From NCBI GenBank assembly GCA_016793445.1, contig JAEUME010000019.1, forward strand, positions 34,234 through 98,233: 64,000 nucleotides of DNA. Direction: 5' to 3'. Shown here one piece after another: positions 42,753 through 52,716 of the stretch. The stretch comes from Hyphomicrobium sp. GTDB taxonomy: Bacteria > Pseudomonadota > Alphaproteobacteria > Rhizobiales > Hyphomicrobiaceae. Made by a program: the position numbers and the translations under genes. The notes beneath the pieces were generated by a model. The model had not been told where the DNA came from. It saw nothing but the letters and a program-made list of their open reading frames with translations, and searched no databases. How positions within the stretch are numbered: the first letter of the stretch is position 1; every line of letters begins with the position of its first letter.

Positions 42753-44390
42753 TCAGAACTTCCTGCGGACTTCGGCGCGGATGCCGAAATTGTCTTCGGC
42801 GCCTTCCAGGATTTGATAGGTCGCGTCGGCACGGAACAGCCACGCCCGGTCGATCGGGATCTGGTAACGAACACCCAAAGCATACTGCGGGTCTTTTGCG
42901 CCGATGCCGTCATCTTCAAAGGGCTGCACCATGGCCACCTCGAAGACGAGCTGCTGATCCAGATTAAAGAGATATTGCAAGCCAATCGCGCCGCCCCAGG
43001 TGTTGGAGCCGGAATCGTCAAGCTTCGGGTACCCGGTCAGGGCATCGGTCTCGAAGTTGATCCCGACGTTCTTCAGTATACCCGCGTTAAAGCCATCGAC
43101 CAGAGGTTGGGGGTTGCCGAAGCCCACGAAGAAGTTGGCATAGGGGAGCAGCGTGCTTGGCAAGCCCGTGATGAGGCTGTTCTCCGAAATGATCGCAAAG
43201 CCGTCGCTCTTTCCTTCGGGGTCTTCTCCGAAGTTTGCAAACAAGCGGGTCGAGTTGGAAACGGTGTTGTAATAGCGTCGTGTGTAAGCGCCGGTCAGGA
43301 AGTGCGTTAGAAGGCCTTCCTGCTCATCGCGGCCTTCTATCACACCGTAGCCTGTTTCGATATAGCCATCGAAGGCATCTATGAAGGCGGTGACGCCATA
43401 GAGATTGGCGACATTGTTGTCAGCTCCGATGATCCCCGCATTGTTCACGTTATCGAACGCTGCGAAGAATGTGATATCGAAGTTGGACAGGCCGAGCGCT
43501 GCCGAGTTTTTCGCAGGGAGGCTCACCGCCCCGCCCAGGATTGCGTCGTTTGCCCAGATTCCATTTTGCAGGAACAGCGGGAAAAGACCGACGGTGAAGG
43601 GCAAATCGAAACTGGCTTCTTGGCCGGAGAAACCGGAATAAAGCGAGCCGAAGTCCCCTTCGAAGAATAATGTTTGCGGTTCGGGATCGAACTCACCGGT
43701 GAACCTGTCATTCCCATCAGCGCCGCCGAACTCGAAGCGGGTAAACCTTACATTGTCCTCCTGAATCGGAGTGAAGAAAGCGTGTAGTCGTTCGGTCGCG
43801 GTGAGTTTCAAGTCGACGTCGATGTTCAGGCGGGTCGCGATCTGCGCGATATTCTTGCCATTGTTGTTGTTGTAGGCGACCGCTGTCCGCCAGTCGCCGT
43901 AGATGGCGAGACCCGGGAGCAGCGGATTCTTTTCTCCAAGTATCGTGCTGCTCTCATCGTAAATGCCGGAGGTGTATTGCTGCCGGCCGAGTTCAACGGG
44001 CGGGCGCGGCGGTTCGACAGCAATCTTTGAGCCGTAAATTTCGACCTGCTCCTGGTGATCATATTTTCTGTTGTACTGCGGATCGGGCAGGAACAGATCT
44101 TCCTTTTCTTTCACTCTGCGTGCGGGTGGCGCACGGCGTGCAGAGGTGCCGGCAGTCTGTTTTTCGGCTTCCGTGTCTTTGTCTTGCGCCTCCACTTCGT
44201 CGTCGGCGATAGCGACCTTGGCAGCTCCGTTCACAACTTGGGTCAACTCGCCGCCCTTGCGAGCCTCGCTGATATTCTCGCCCGGCGCAGGTTCTGCACT
44301 GGTGTCCGACATCAAAAGATGACTGCCAGCGACCAGCCCGATCGCGACGGTCGCCGTCCTGCTAACGCTACGCTTTACTCTACACGTCAT
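42753..44390 (-). CDS. outer-membrane beta-barrel protein of the multiheme locus
   Basis: The 545-residue product has a signal peptide (about 1-30), a charged spacer (about 30-110) and a long region of alternating aromatic/polar strands that ends in phenylalanine (EVRRKF), as outer-membrane barrels do. No standard porin family is recognised. It lies 100 bases after the pentaheme cytochrome on the same strand without a terminator, so they form an operon. I start at the ATG preceded by GGAG at 7 bases. The barrel could let a cytochrome reach the cell surface, as in porin-cytochrome complexes; this is inferred from context. Confidence 0.7.
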   Translation of the reverse strand: MTCRVKRSVSRTATVAIGLVAGSHLLMSDTSAEPAPGENISEARKGGELTQVVNGAAKVAIADDEVEAQDKDTEAEKQTAGTSARRAPPARRVKEKEDLFLPDPQYNRKYDHQEQVEIYGSKIAVEPPRPPVELGRQQYTSGIYDESSTILGEKNPLLPGLAIYGDWRTAVAYNNNNGKNIAQIATRLNIDVDLKLTATERLHAFFTPIQEDNVRFTRFEFGGADGNDRFTGEFDPEPQTLFFEGDFGSLYSGFSGQEASFDLPFTVGLFPLFLQNGIWANDAILGGAVSLPAKNSAALGLSNFDITFFAAFDNVNNAGIIGADNNVANLYGVTAFIDAFDGYIETGYGVIEGRDEQEGLLTHFLTGAYTRRYYNTVSNSTRLFANFGEDPEGKSDGFAIISENSLITGLPSTLLPYANFFVGFGNPQPLVDGFNAGILKNVGINFETDALTGYPKLDDSGSNTWGGAIGLQYLFNLDQQLVFEVAMVQPFEDDGIGAKDPQYALGVRYQIPIDRAWLFRADATYQILEGAEDNFGIRAEVRRKF

Positions 44391-44490
44391 CAGTAAGCTC
44401 CACGTGGGGCTTGGGCGTTCCGGGTAAGTGGAGATCCGCATCCTTGGCCCCTTGCGGTTCCTCCAATGCGAAGCCCTCTGGTTTTCAGGA

Positions 44491-46356
44491 CTAGCCCTTC
44501 ACGTCGAGTTCCACAGCGAAGGCGTGGAAGTTCATGATGCGCTCGTTCATGCTCTGCTCCATCTCCTTGGTGGAACCGACGAAGCGCATGAAGTAGATCG
44601 GCTCGGCACGGCTGCGCATCCGGAAGGCGAGCTGGTACTTGCCGGGCCTATTGATCAGGTTTCCTGGCACCTGATACTTGGCCTCCTTCTCACCGAGCGG
44701 CGTCAGGGAGTGGTTCTCCATGCGCACGAGCGGCGGATGGTTGAGAACCGTGGTCGGAATCCCCGGCGGACGCAGATGCGGCAGCGGGTCAATATCGAAG
44801 TTCACCGGCAGGTACATCTCGCGGTCCGTACCCTTGACGTTGGTCGTCAGGAACTTGGTCTGGAAATGCACCAGCTGCTGGTCGGTATTGATGCGGCCAG
44901 CGGCGACATCCAGGCTGTGCAGATCGGCAACGTCGCCATTGCTGTCAACGTAACCCGACTCCCAGATGTTCTTGCCGTCTGGATCGACGAGGGCGACGTT
45001 CACCCAAAGCTGCGGCTGCGCACCCAAGGAACCGGACGGCAGATTGTGCCCCGTGTTGGCGTTCTTGATCTTATAGGAGAACGCCAGATCGGCGCCGACC
45101 CTTGGCGTGCCCTCGATGTTGGGGCCGTCGATCTGACTGCCGTTCTCCAAGACCTGATGACGTAGCTCGTCGCGTTCGTCGAGCTTGGCGAGGTTCTCGT
45201 CAATGATTTGCCGCGCCTCTTCACGGTCGAGCGCATCGGCCCAACGCTTGGGGAACTTGGCTTTGATCTTGCCGTCGGCGACCTTGTCCTCGAATTTGGT
45301 GGTCCCCCAACCGCCGCGCCAGTCGAACAGCAGCCAATCCTTGATGGTGATGGCCTGTGCCTTCGGGTTGTGGGGGAAGATGCCGGGGTGGGCAATCGAA
45401 TAGCCCGGACCGATGAAGCGGTGATTGGCATGCTTGCGCCCCGGGTTGATCTCCTTGCCGCCGACCACGGCGGAGGGTGCGGTTGCGTAGCCCTCGGGCT
45501 TTCCGGGAACCTTGCCCATGTGGCAGTCCTGGCAGGAGACGCCGGCCTTGCGCGCCGGGCTATCGCGATACTGATCCCAGACGATCTCGAGCTTTATTCC
45601 TAAATTGACGGCAACCTGGTGGCAGCTGACGCAGAACTCAGACTTGGTGATCTGGTCGTTCGTGATCATGCCCTTGTGGATCTGGTTGCCACGCTCCTTT
45701 TCGCTTGTGGCGACCGTGTAGGTGTCTTTCTTCTTGATGACATCATTGATGACGCTCTTCTCGCCGCTGCCGTAGACCGGTTCGAAGATCTTGCCCGGCT
45801 CGATGCGGCGCTCGCCGTTGACCTTGCCGTACTGCTCCTTGACCCTGTGGCAGGTAATGCACGTTACGCCCTCGCGGGAAATCTGGCTGCGCAACCATAG
45901 CGGCGTTTCCCGGTTCTCACCGAGCTGGGTGCCGGCCGTTTGATGGCAGCGCACGCAGAAGGTGCCGACCGTGCCTTGGGTCAGTTCCTGGAATTTCTGC
46001 TCGAACTTGTGAAACATCGGCGAGATCGCAGCGTAGGCGTGCTGAGACGACGACCACTCGTCGTAGATCTGCTTGTGGCACTCCCCGCATTGCGCTGCGG
46101 TGGGATAGAGCGCTTCGCCGTCGATTTGCCCGTCGTGGCCCTTGGACTTGCCCTTCGCCGAATTTTTCTTCTCGGCCGCTTCATCAGTGGCTTCATCAGT
46201 GGCTGAGCGCTTCAACTCGTATTCCGCCTGCGCCACTTGAATGGGCGCAAATTGGGTTGATCCAGCGACAGCATCCCCGCTCTGGGATGCTGTCTGTATC
46301 ACCGCCGCACCCGCAAAAACGCAGCACAGCAGCGAAATATCGAACGCTCGCTTCAT
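44491..46356 (-). CDS. pentaheme periplasmic cytochrome c (c554-like N-terminal part)
   Basis: The 621-residue protein has a signal peptide (about 1-40) and five CXXCH haem sites: CGECH (90), CVRCH (134), CITCH (166), CVSCH (242) and CQDCH (275). The first is followed by KQIYDEWSSSQHA, the CHkx...W...H pattern of cytochrome c554-like proteins. Residues 330-621 have no haem site but contain NTGHNLPSGSLGAQPQLWVN, a motif common at the end of large multiheme cytochromes. An in-frame 12-base repeat encodes ATDEATDEA near the N-terminus. I start at MKRAFDIS, after AAGGGGGTAAGG. It leads the operon with the barrel gene. Confidence 0.88.
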   Translation of the reverse strand: MKRAFDISLLCCVFAGAAVIQTASQSGDAVAGSTQFAPIQVAQAEYELKRSATDEATDEAAEKKNSAKGKSKGHDGQIDGEALYPTAAQCGECHKQIYDEWSSSQHAYAAISPMFHKFEQKFQELTQGTVGTFCVRCHQTAGTQLGENRETPLWLRSQISREGVTCITCHRVKEQYGKVNGERRIEPGKIFEPVYGSGEKSVINDVIKKKDTYTVATSEKERGNQIHKGMITNDQITKSEFCVSCHQVAVNLGIKLEIVWDQYRDSPARKAGVSCQDCHMGKVPGKPEGYATAPSAVVGGKEINPGRKHANHRFIGPGYSIAHPGIFPHNPKAQAITIKDWLLFDWRGGWGTTKFEDKVADGKIKAKFPKRWADALDREEARQIIDENLAKLDERDELRHQVLENGSQIDGPNIEGTPRVGADLAFSYKIKNANTGHNLPSGSLGAQPQLWVNVALVDPDGKNIWESGYVDSNGDVADLHSLDVAAGRINTDQQLVHFQTKFLTTNVKGTDREMYLPVNFDIDPLPHLRPPGIPTTVLNHPPLVRMENHSLTPLGEKEAKYQVPGNLINRPGKYQLAFRMRSRAEPIYFMRFVGSTKEMEQSMNERIMNFHAFAVELDVKG

Positions 46357-46997
46357 CGCCTTACCCCCTTCCCCCGGACACTTCAGGGCGGCATCACTAC
46401 GCGTCGCTCCTGCGAGAAAGCCGCTCGGCTGATGCGCGGGAACGCGAAACTTAAGGCGACCTAAAAAGCAAAAATGGGCCTTCATATGGCCGCGACGATA
46501 TTGAAAAATCAGAGATAACTAATCTTGATCGTTTTGAACTTCATCGAAATAATCAATTCCGATCTAATGCATTACGCGGCGAATTCGGTTCGGTGCGAGG
46601 TCTCGTGAGAACGACTTCAACTTACTGAAAAACATGAGACGCACCGTAAGCGTCACGACGGCGGCGGTTTAATCATCGGATACTTCGGCCCGTCGGAAAT
46701 GAAGGTATCGTCCGCTCACTTTGCAATCACATTTAATCCGTCTTTTGCAGCCATCAAACCGTCATTGTCTGACAAGATAGGATGGACAGCGAAATTGGGG
46801 TTTTGAATTTCGTTCGTATTCAGGGTCGTATCTCGAAGGGGTGCACAGTGATGCAGTATGGGGAAAGCCAGCCTGATGAGGGTAGGTGTTTGCCATCCGG
46901 AACGCTTGGGTTGCTGCACATATGAGCAAGTGCAGCAACGGCACGTCCCGCGGACGCGCCGGCGAAACGGGAACTTGAAACCTTCCGGGAATAGACA
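46357..46997. other. divergent promoter region of the multiheme locus
   Basis: This 641-base region separates the minus-strand pentaheme operon from the plus-strand reductase-cytochrome operon. The part at about 46490-46570 is AT-rich compared with its surroundings. A perfect 10-base inverted repeat lies at 46910-46939. No gene is supported; short frames on the minus strand are not protein-like. Both operons are probably controlled from here. Confidence 0.55.
46910..46939. promoter_or_regulatory. perfect 10-bp inverted repeat upstream of the reductase gene
   Basis: GTTGCTGCAC and GTGCAGCAAC are exact reverse complements separated by 10 bases. The repeat lies 58 bases upstream of the reductase ATG. 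The 20-base centre-to-centre spacing (about two helical turns) suits a dimeric regulator with two half-sites, but an mRNA hairpin in the leader is also possible. Confidence 0.5.
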
Positions 46998-48095
46998 ATG
47001 GCAAGCAGCCCACAGATTACATTGAACGGCAAAAGCTTTCGTGCGCGGCGTGGTCAACTGTTGCTGGACGCGGCGCTGAGCAACGGCATTGATCTGCCCC
47101 ATGACTGCCGTGCCGGTCACTGCGGCACCTGCTGCGTGCGGCTGATCTCGGGCGAAGTGCGGGGCGGTGAAGGCGCCGAGCCGGATATCGTCCATGCCTG
47201 TCAGTGCCGGATTCTCGGCGATACCGTGGTTGAGGCGATCGAACCCTCAGGCGTTCGCACCGTGGATGGCGTGCTGAGTTCTTTGCGCCCCTTGTCGCGC
47301 GATGTCATGGAAGTGGCCATCACGACAGACCGCGCGCTGCCCTATCTTGCGGGACAATATGTGCAGGTGCGCTTCAACGGCTATCCAAGCCGGCCCTACA
47401 GCATCACCCATCCTTTGCGTGGAAATCCGAACAGCTTGTCGGTGTGGTTCCATGTTCGGCGTGTGGACAATGGCTGTGTCACCTCTTCGCTTGGTAAGAA
47501 GATCAGGCCCGGCCATCGGGTAAAACTGACCGGGCCCTATGGATCCGCGCATTTCAGGCCCAATGTGCCGGGCCGGCTGATACTTGTCGGCACCAACACC
47601 GGGTTCGCGCCGATCTGGTCGATCGCCGGTGCCGCGCTGCGCGAGAACCCGGAACGAAGGATGATGGTCATCGCGGGCGGCCGCAGCATCGAGTCGCTCT
47701 ATATGCACCAGGCTCTCGTGCAGTTAGCCCGCTTTCCCAATGTCCTCGTCGTGCCTGTCTGCAGCACGCCTCAGACCTTGACGAGTGCGGTGATGCCGGG
47801 ACGCCCGACCGACTATTTGCCGCGCCTGTTGCCGACCGATGTGCTCTATGCGTGCGGCGCTCCGGGGATGGTCGATCAGGTGAAATCGATCGCAGCGCAG
47901 AACGGAGCCGTCTGCTACGCGGATCCGTTCCTGCCGGCGACCGAAGAAATCGCCGAAAGCAGCGTCATGACGGTCGCGCGATGGGCTGGCTCGCTCTACC
48001 AGGCAGCCGCAAGATCCGTAAGCATCCTTCCCGTTGCGGTCGCAACCGGCGGCAACAGTCGATCCATGCGCATAGGATGGCGCAAGCAAGGGTGA
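46998..48095 (+). CDS. 2Fe-2S/FAD/NAD(P)H oxidoreductase
   Basis: The 365 residues have a plant-type ferredoxin domain (about 5-85, cysteines 37, 42 and 45 in CRAGHCGTC and a fourth in HACQC at 68 or 70), an FAD-binding beta barrel (about 90-190, with RPYSITHP) and an NAD(P)-binding domain (about 195-300: LILVGTNTGFAPIWSI). This is the layout of reductase parts of multicomponent oxygenases. A C-terminal extra tail (about 315-365) is unusual. No signal peptide, so it is cytoplasmic. No oxygenase is nearby; instead it heads an operon of cytochromes, and the tetraheme gene starts 9 bases after its stop. Confidence 0.9.
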   Translation: MASSPQITLNGKSFRARRGQLLLDAALSNGIDLPHDCRAGHCGTCCVRLISGEVRGGEGAEPDIVHACQCRILGDTVVEAIEPSGVRTVDGVLSSLRPLSRDVMEVAITTDRALPYLAGQYVQVRFNGYPSRPYSITHPLRGNPNSLSVWFHVRRVDNGCVTSSLGKKIRPGHRVKLTGPYGSAHFRPNVPGRLILVGTNTGFAPIWSIAGAALRENPERRMMVIAGGRSIESLYMHQALVQLARFPNVLVVPVCSTPQTLTSAVMPGRPTDYLPRLLPTDVLYACGAPGMVDQVKSIAAQNGAVCYADPFLPATEEIAESSVMTVARWAGSLYQAAARSVSILPVAVATGGNSRSMRIGWRKQG

Positions 48096-48104
48096 AGACT
48101 CATT

Positions 48105-49169
48105 TTGAGGTATAGAGCGCGTAGCATTCGGTTAAACGGGATCAGGCAGCGGACGCATTTTCGATCTTCCGCTCCATATCTCTGCGGCCTACTGATGATT
48201 TCCGGCTTTGCCGCGTATGGCGCCGGCGCCTCGGATCCGGTCAAAACCGTCGGACCGAATGCCTGCGCTGAATGTCACAAGCAGGAGGCCGAAGCGTGGA
48301 AGAGCACGCATCATTTCAAGACCTTCCGTGAAATGCCGCGCAATACGAAGGCAAAGGAAATCGCAGATAGAATGGGAGTGCGGCGCATAAAGTTAGAGAG
48401 CTTGTGCCTGAACTGTCATTTCACCGTGCAGCAAAAGAGCGACAAGGCGGAGCCGATCGCCGGGATCTCCTGCGAATCCTGCCACAGCGCGGGGCAGGAT
48501 TGGATCAAGGTTCACAGCGGGTTCAGCGGAAAGACGGCCCAGACCGAAAGCAAGCCGGAGAAAGAAACGCGCTGGAAGCTTGCCGATTCCAAGGGAATGA
48601 TCAGGCCGTCTACGCTCTACCGGCTGGCGAAAAACTGCTATGGCTGCCATGTCGTGCCCCAAGAGGATCTCGTCAACAAGGGCGGCCACAATGCCGGCAG
48701 CGCCTTCGAGCTGGTGTCCTGGTCACAAGGCGAGGTGCGGCACAACACCTGGCATTCGAAGGGCAAGGACAATGTACTTGCCAGCGCGGCGCGCAAGCGC
48801 ATGCTCTATCTCGTCGGTCTCGGCGTCGAGCTTGAGACGGCATTGCGCGCGGTTGGAAAGGCGACCGTGAGAAAGGCCTATGCCTTCTTGATGGCTCAGC
48901 GTGCCGACAGGGCGCGCAAGCAGCTCGACGCCGCGGCAAAAGCGGCTCCGAATATTCCGGAAATCGCCAAGATGGTCGAATTTTCCCATTCGGCCGGGTT
49001 GAAGCTGAACAATGAGCGCGCCCTCACGGCTGCCGCCGACGGCGTGTCCAAGCAGCTCTCGGACATCAACGACAAGTACGATGGCAGCACGATGGCCGGT
49101 CTCGACGGTCTCATTCCGGGGTCAGACAAATTCAAGGGTACGGCGAGAAAAGCCGCAGCGGTGAATTAA
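48105..49169 (+). CDS. tetraheme cytochrome c554-like protein
   Basis: Four CXXCH sites lie in the N-terminal half: CAECH (54), CLNCH (101), CESCH (123) and CYGCH (178). The spacing and the flanking residues (CAECHKQEAEAWKSTHHFKT; ISCESCHSAGQDW) follow cytochrome c554 of ammonia oxidisers. The C-terminal half (about 225-350) is helical and without haem sites. A signal-like segment lies at about 22-43, but the only start that gives it is a TTG at 48105, with a weak ribosome binding site. Export to the periplasm is expected. Part of the reductase-cytochrome operon. Confidence 0.85.
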   Translation: MRYRARSIRLNGIRQRTHFRSSAPYLCGLLMISGFAAYGAGASDPVKTVGPNACAECHKQEAEAWKSTHHFKTFREMPRNTKAKEIADRMGVRRIKLESLCLNCHFTVQQKSDKAEPIAGISCESCHSAGQDWIKVHSGFSGKTAQTESKPEKETRWKLADSKGMIRPSTLYRLAKNCYGCHVVPQEDLVNKGGHNAGSAFELVSWSQGEVRHNTWHSKGKDNVLASAARKRMLYLVGLGVELETALRAVGKATVRKAYAFLMAQRADRARKQLDAAAKAAPNIPEIAKMVEFSHSAGLKLNNERALTAAADGVSKQLSDINDKYDGSTMAGLDGLIPGSDKFKGTARKAAAVN

Positions 49170-49237
49170 GACGCGACTGACGCGGCGGCAACCTCGATGG
49201 GTCCGATGACAAAGAACGATGGGATTGGAGGTTTGCC

Positions 49238-50143
49238 GTGAGATCGGCGGTGCGTCGCGCGTCGAACAGCTCAATGGGTGGACGCGGTCTGGGCTGGGGG
49301 CGATTTCTCAACACCCAAACCGTCCAGGCACCTTTGATCGCCGCCATTTCCGCCGGCCTGTTCTGGCTCGTGTGGATCTACGCCAGCAGTCTGCGCGATC
49401 CGCGCTATCTCGACGGCTGGATACTGGCTGGCGGCATGAGCTTGCAGCTCTACTTTCATATCGCCATCAAAACCGCCAGGCTGTCTGCAAAATCAATCAT
49501 GCGCTGGCGGAAGGTTCATATTTTTCTCGGTTATCTGCTGCTCGCCGCCTTTGTTTCGCATTCGGACTTATCACTGCCTGACACTGGCTTCGAATGGGCA
49601 CTGTGGGCCGGTTTCGCGCTGGTGTCGCTGAGCGGCATTTTTGGCAGCTATCTGACCTGGGCCCTGAAGGCCAAGCACGGGATCACCGAAGGCTTAAGCT
49701 TTGATCGCATTCCGGCCCGTCGCGCCCAACTGGCGCAGGAAGTCCACGCCCTCGTAACACAGACCGATCCTTCCGGCACTGAAATCGCCTTGCCAGCACC
49801 TCCCTATGAGGCCTGGATCATGGACCTTTACACCAACCACTTGCGCGACTTTTTCCAGACGCCCGGTCATGCCACCGCCCATCTCATCGCCTCGCAACGC
49901 CCGCTCACGCGGCTGACGGACGAGATCGACGATCTCTCACGATATGTCGACAAGAAGAGCCAGGACAAGCTTGCTGCCATCAAGACCCTGATGATCGAGA
50001 AGGACCGGCTTGATTTCGCGCGCGTCTATTTCGGGCTCACCAAGGGCTGGCTGTTCGTGCACGTGCCGGCGACCTATGCGTTGGTCGTGCTGACGGTGCT
50101 GCACATTCTCGTCGTCTATGCTTTTTCATCCGGGGCTTGGTGA
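49238..50143 (+). CDS. cytochrome b-like integral membrane protein
   Basis: The 301-residue protein has four or five membrane helices (about 30-52, 62-80, 95-142 and 270-298). Histidines sit within or beside several of them (LQLYFHIAIK, RKVHIFLGYLLLAAFVSHSD, WLFVHVPATY, VLTVLHILVVYAF), the pattern expected for a di-haem b-type cytochrome, though no named family is recognised. Between helices 4 and 5 lies a soluble region of about 120 residues. It starts with GTG, 7 bases after TTGGAGG. Its stop overlaps the next ATG (TGATG). It could pass electrons between quinol or the reductase and the periplasmic cytochromes. Confidence 0.7.
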   Translation: MRSAVRRASNSSMGGRGLGWGRFLNTQTVQAPLIAAISAGLFWLVWIYASSLRDPRYLDGWILAGGMSLQLYFHIAIKTARLSAKSIMRWRKVHIFLGYLLLAAFVSHSDLSLPDTGFEWALWAGFALVSLSGIFGSYLTWALKAKHGITEGLSFDRIPARRAQLAQEVHALVTQTDPSGTEIALPAPPYEAWIMDLYTNHLRDFFQTPGHATAHLIASQRPLTRLTDEIDDLSRYVDKKSQDKLAAIKTLMIEKDRLDFARVYFGLTKGWLFVHVPATYALVVLTVLHILVVYAFSSGAW

Positions 50144-52716
50144 TGCGGCGGCCGGGACGGATCACATCGATTTGGCCGTCGAAGGCGGAAGGGCAGTCGC
50201 AAACTGAACCATGGCGCGACCGTTTTGCCCGGCATCTGGGGCTGGCGACCCTCCTTTGCCTCTGCACGGTCTTCCTTATCTCTAAGGGCACGCAATTCCT
50301 GATGCCGGGGCCGCTCACGAGTGCCCATGGCGCAATCGAGACTTGCTCGACCTGCCACACTAAGAGCGGCAGCGGCAAATTGAGTTGGGTTCACGGCCTC
50401 ATCGGCGGAGATCCGCTCGCTGACAGCAAGGCCTGCCTCACCTGCCACAAAATGCCTGAAACGGCTTTCAATGCGCACGGCGCGCCAAGCGACGTACTCG
50501 AACGGAGCACTGAGCGACTTATGAAAAGTGCCGCGGGTTTGCCTCAGCCGCCATCGGCGCGCGCGCAAACAATCGCCTTCCCGACCCATGACATGGCCGC
50601 ACGCGGACTCTCTTGCGCGACCTGCCACCAGGAGCACCAGGGCGTCAATTTCAATTTGAAAAAGATCTCCAACGAGCAATGCCGCTCGTGTCATGTGGTG
50701 AAATTCGACAGCTTCGACGGCAATCACCCGGATTTCGATGCCTATCCGTTTAATAGGCGTACACGGATCATATACGATCACGCTGCTCATTTCGGTAAGC
50801 ATTATCCGGAGGTGGCAAAGAAGGATCAGGCAAAGCGCATCCCCGAAACCTGCTCGAGCTGCCACAACAGTCGCGACGACAAGCGGATCATGGGCGTGGC
50901 CCGGTTCGAGCAAACCTGTTCGGCCTGCCATCTGGGCCAGATCATCGGCAAGGAGCGGGTGAGCGGCCCGAAAGGCATTGCCTTCCTGACCCTGCCGGGG
51001 ATTGACGTGCAAACCCTGAAGAAAAAGAAGGCCACGATTGGAGAATGGCCGGACGGGTCTGAAGCCGAACTCACCCCGTTTATGAAGTTCATGATTAGCC
51101 GGAATGAACAGGGCCGCGCCTTGATCAAGAGCGTAAACGGATTGAACCTTCAGGATTTGAGCGACGCGAACGAAGATCAGATCAAGTCCGTGACGGGTTT
51201 GGTCTGGGAGATCAAGCGGCTGCTATATGCCCTGATCTCCGGAAAGGCGTCAGACGTTCTGGCGGATCTTGATATTGGCGGCGGGGTGAAACTCGATGCG
51301 AAGCTCGCCGCCGATTTGACGGCGAGCATTCCGCGCGACGTCGTCATCAGCGCGCAGCAGGAGTGGCTCCCCAATCTCGCCGAGGAAATGATCAATCGCC
51401 AGAATACGAGCGAACGCAAACAAAGCGGCTCCACCGTGCTGACGACGCAGTCTATTGCGGGCACATCAGCGTCCTCCGGTTCGATTGGGAGCGAGGCAGA
51501 CCCCAGTCTCAGCACAAAAGGTGCAAGTCGCGAAGCCACCGCCACCGCGGAACCTATGAGACTTGCGCAGGTGAAGACCCATTCAGCTGAGCCAGAAGAC
51601 GCGGCTCCAGGCGCCGATGTGCAGAGCGACGCCAAGCCCGATCACGGCATTGAAACGCCTTTAGACGGTGAACGCGGCGGGCCGATCGTAGGGCGCCGGG
51701 CCTTGCCGAGCGGTACGCCGCGCTCAATCCGAGCTCGCAATGAAGACGCCGGGAAAGCCAAACCTGAAGGAACGGGCGGCAAAATTCAATCCGATAAGGC
51801 TGCTCGTCCTGAAGAAGGCGCCGCAAAAGCCGAGACTGCGCCCGCCCAGCCTGACGATGGCAAGAAAGCACTCTCCGCCGACGAACCGCCCGAGGGCAAG
51901 CCAACGGCTCAATCGGACGACCTGCTTGCTCCCACGGAGGCGGAGCTTGCCGAGATCAAAGCTCGTGAGAAGGGAGCCGCTCCCCAAAAAGCAGTGGGAG
52001 AAACCGAGGCTGCGCCCTCCAAACCTGACGGCGCCGCGCCTGCGGATACCGCCACCAAGACGGGCGCAGATGCGCCAGCAAGCGCATCGGCGACCTCAGA
52101 TGGCGCGGCGGCGAAGCCTCAAGCAGCAGCCCTGCCCGCAAGCAGCATCGGGAGCGATTTGGACGCGGAAAGTTGGGCCGAAGATGGCGGTTGGTACCGG
52201 CAGGACTACGCGATTTTCTACCGTCCCACAGGCCATAAGGATAAATTCATCTACTCTTGGCTCGTTCTAGCCGGTCCCCAGGCACGCAAGGGTGATGCAG
52301 GCCCGGCAACGGCAGTCTTCGATTTCCTCACGGGCAAGGACGCGCAGGGGGCATGCACGAAGTGCCACAGCGTCGACGATGTTGCGAACAAAGGCCGGCT
52401 CGTCAATTTCTCCCCGCCTTCGTTCGAGAGCAAGAAGGGTCGCTTCACCAGTTTCGTTCATGAGCCGCATTTCGGCGTATTAGAGACTCGCGGTTGTCTG
52501 GCCTGTCATAGCCTTGAAAAAGATCGCCCCTATCTGAAGAGCTATGAGCAGGGCAATCCGCAAAGCTTCGCGTCGAATTTCGGCACAGTGAAAAAGACTC
52601 TCTGCGCGACGTGTCACACCGCCAGTAGGGCGCGTCAGGATTGCGTCATGTGCCACAAGTATCATGTGAACGGCGTTATAACGCCGATCATGAAAACGAA
52701 AATCCCAACTCAATAA
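50143..52716 (+). CDS. decaheme cytochrome c with long disordered linker
   Basis: The 857-residue protein has an N-terminal membrane anchor or signal segment (about 30-50) and ten CXXCH sites in two groups: six at about 67-260 (CSTCH, CLTCH, CATCH, CRSCH, CSSCH, CSACH) and four at about 738-840 (CTKCH, CLACH, CATCH, CVMCH). Helical, haem-free residues 265-420 follow the first group. A linker of about 270 residues (420-690), rich in Ala, Pro, Lys, Glu and Asp, separates the groups. Histidines next to the sites (CHQEHQG, CHKYH) may serve as axial ligands. The ATG overlaps the previous stop. The linker could let the C-terminal tetraheme module reach across the periplasm. Confidence 0.88.
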   Translation: MRRPGRITSIWPSKAEGQSQTEPWRDRFARHLGLATLLCLCTVFLISKGTQFLMPGPLTSAHGAIETCSTCHTKSGSGKLSWVHGLIGGDPLADSKACLTCHKMPETAFNAHGAPSDVLERSTERLMKSAAGLPQPPSARAQTIAFPTHDMAARGLSCATCHQEHQGVNFNLKKISNEQCRSCHVVKFDSFDGNHPDFDAYPFNRRTRIIYDHAAHFGKHYPEVAKKDQAKRIPETCSSCHNSRDDKRIMGVARFEQTCSACHLGQIIGKERVSGPKGIAFLTLPGIDVQTLKKKKATIGEWPDGSEAELTPFMKFMISRNEQGRALIKSVNGLNLQDLSDANEDQIKSVTGLVWEIKRLLYALISGKASDVLADLDIGGGVKLDAKLAADLTASIPRDVVISAQQEWLPNLAEEMINRQNTSERKQSGSTVLTTQSIAGTSASSGSIGSEADPSLSTKGASREATATAEPMRLAQVKTHSAEPEDAAPGADVQSDAKPDHGIETPLDGERGGPIVGRRALPSGTPRSIRARNEDAGKAKPEGTGGKIQSDKAARPEEGAAKAETAPAQPDDGKKALSADEPPEGKPTAQSDDLLAPTEAELAEIKAREKGAAPQKAVGETEAAPSKPDGAAPADTATKTGADAPASASATSDGAAAKPQAAALPASSIGSDLDAESWAEDGGWYRQDYAIFYRPTGHKDKFIYSWLVLAGPQARKGDAGPATAVFDFLTGKDAQGACTKCHSVDDVANKGRLVNFSPPSFESKKGRFTSFVHEPHFGVLETRGCLACHSLEKDRPYLKSYEQGNPQSFASNFGTVKKTLCATCHTASRARQDCVMCHKYHVNGVITPIMKTKIPTQ

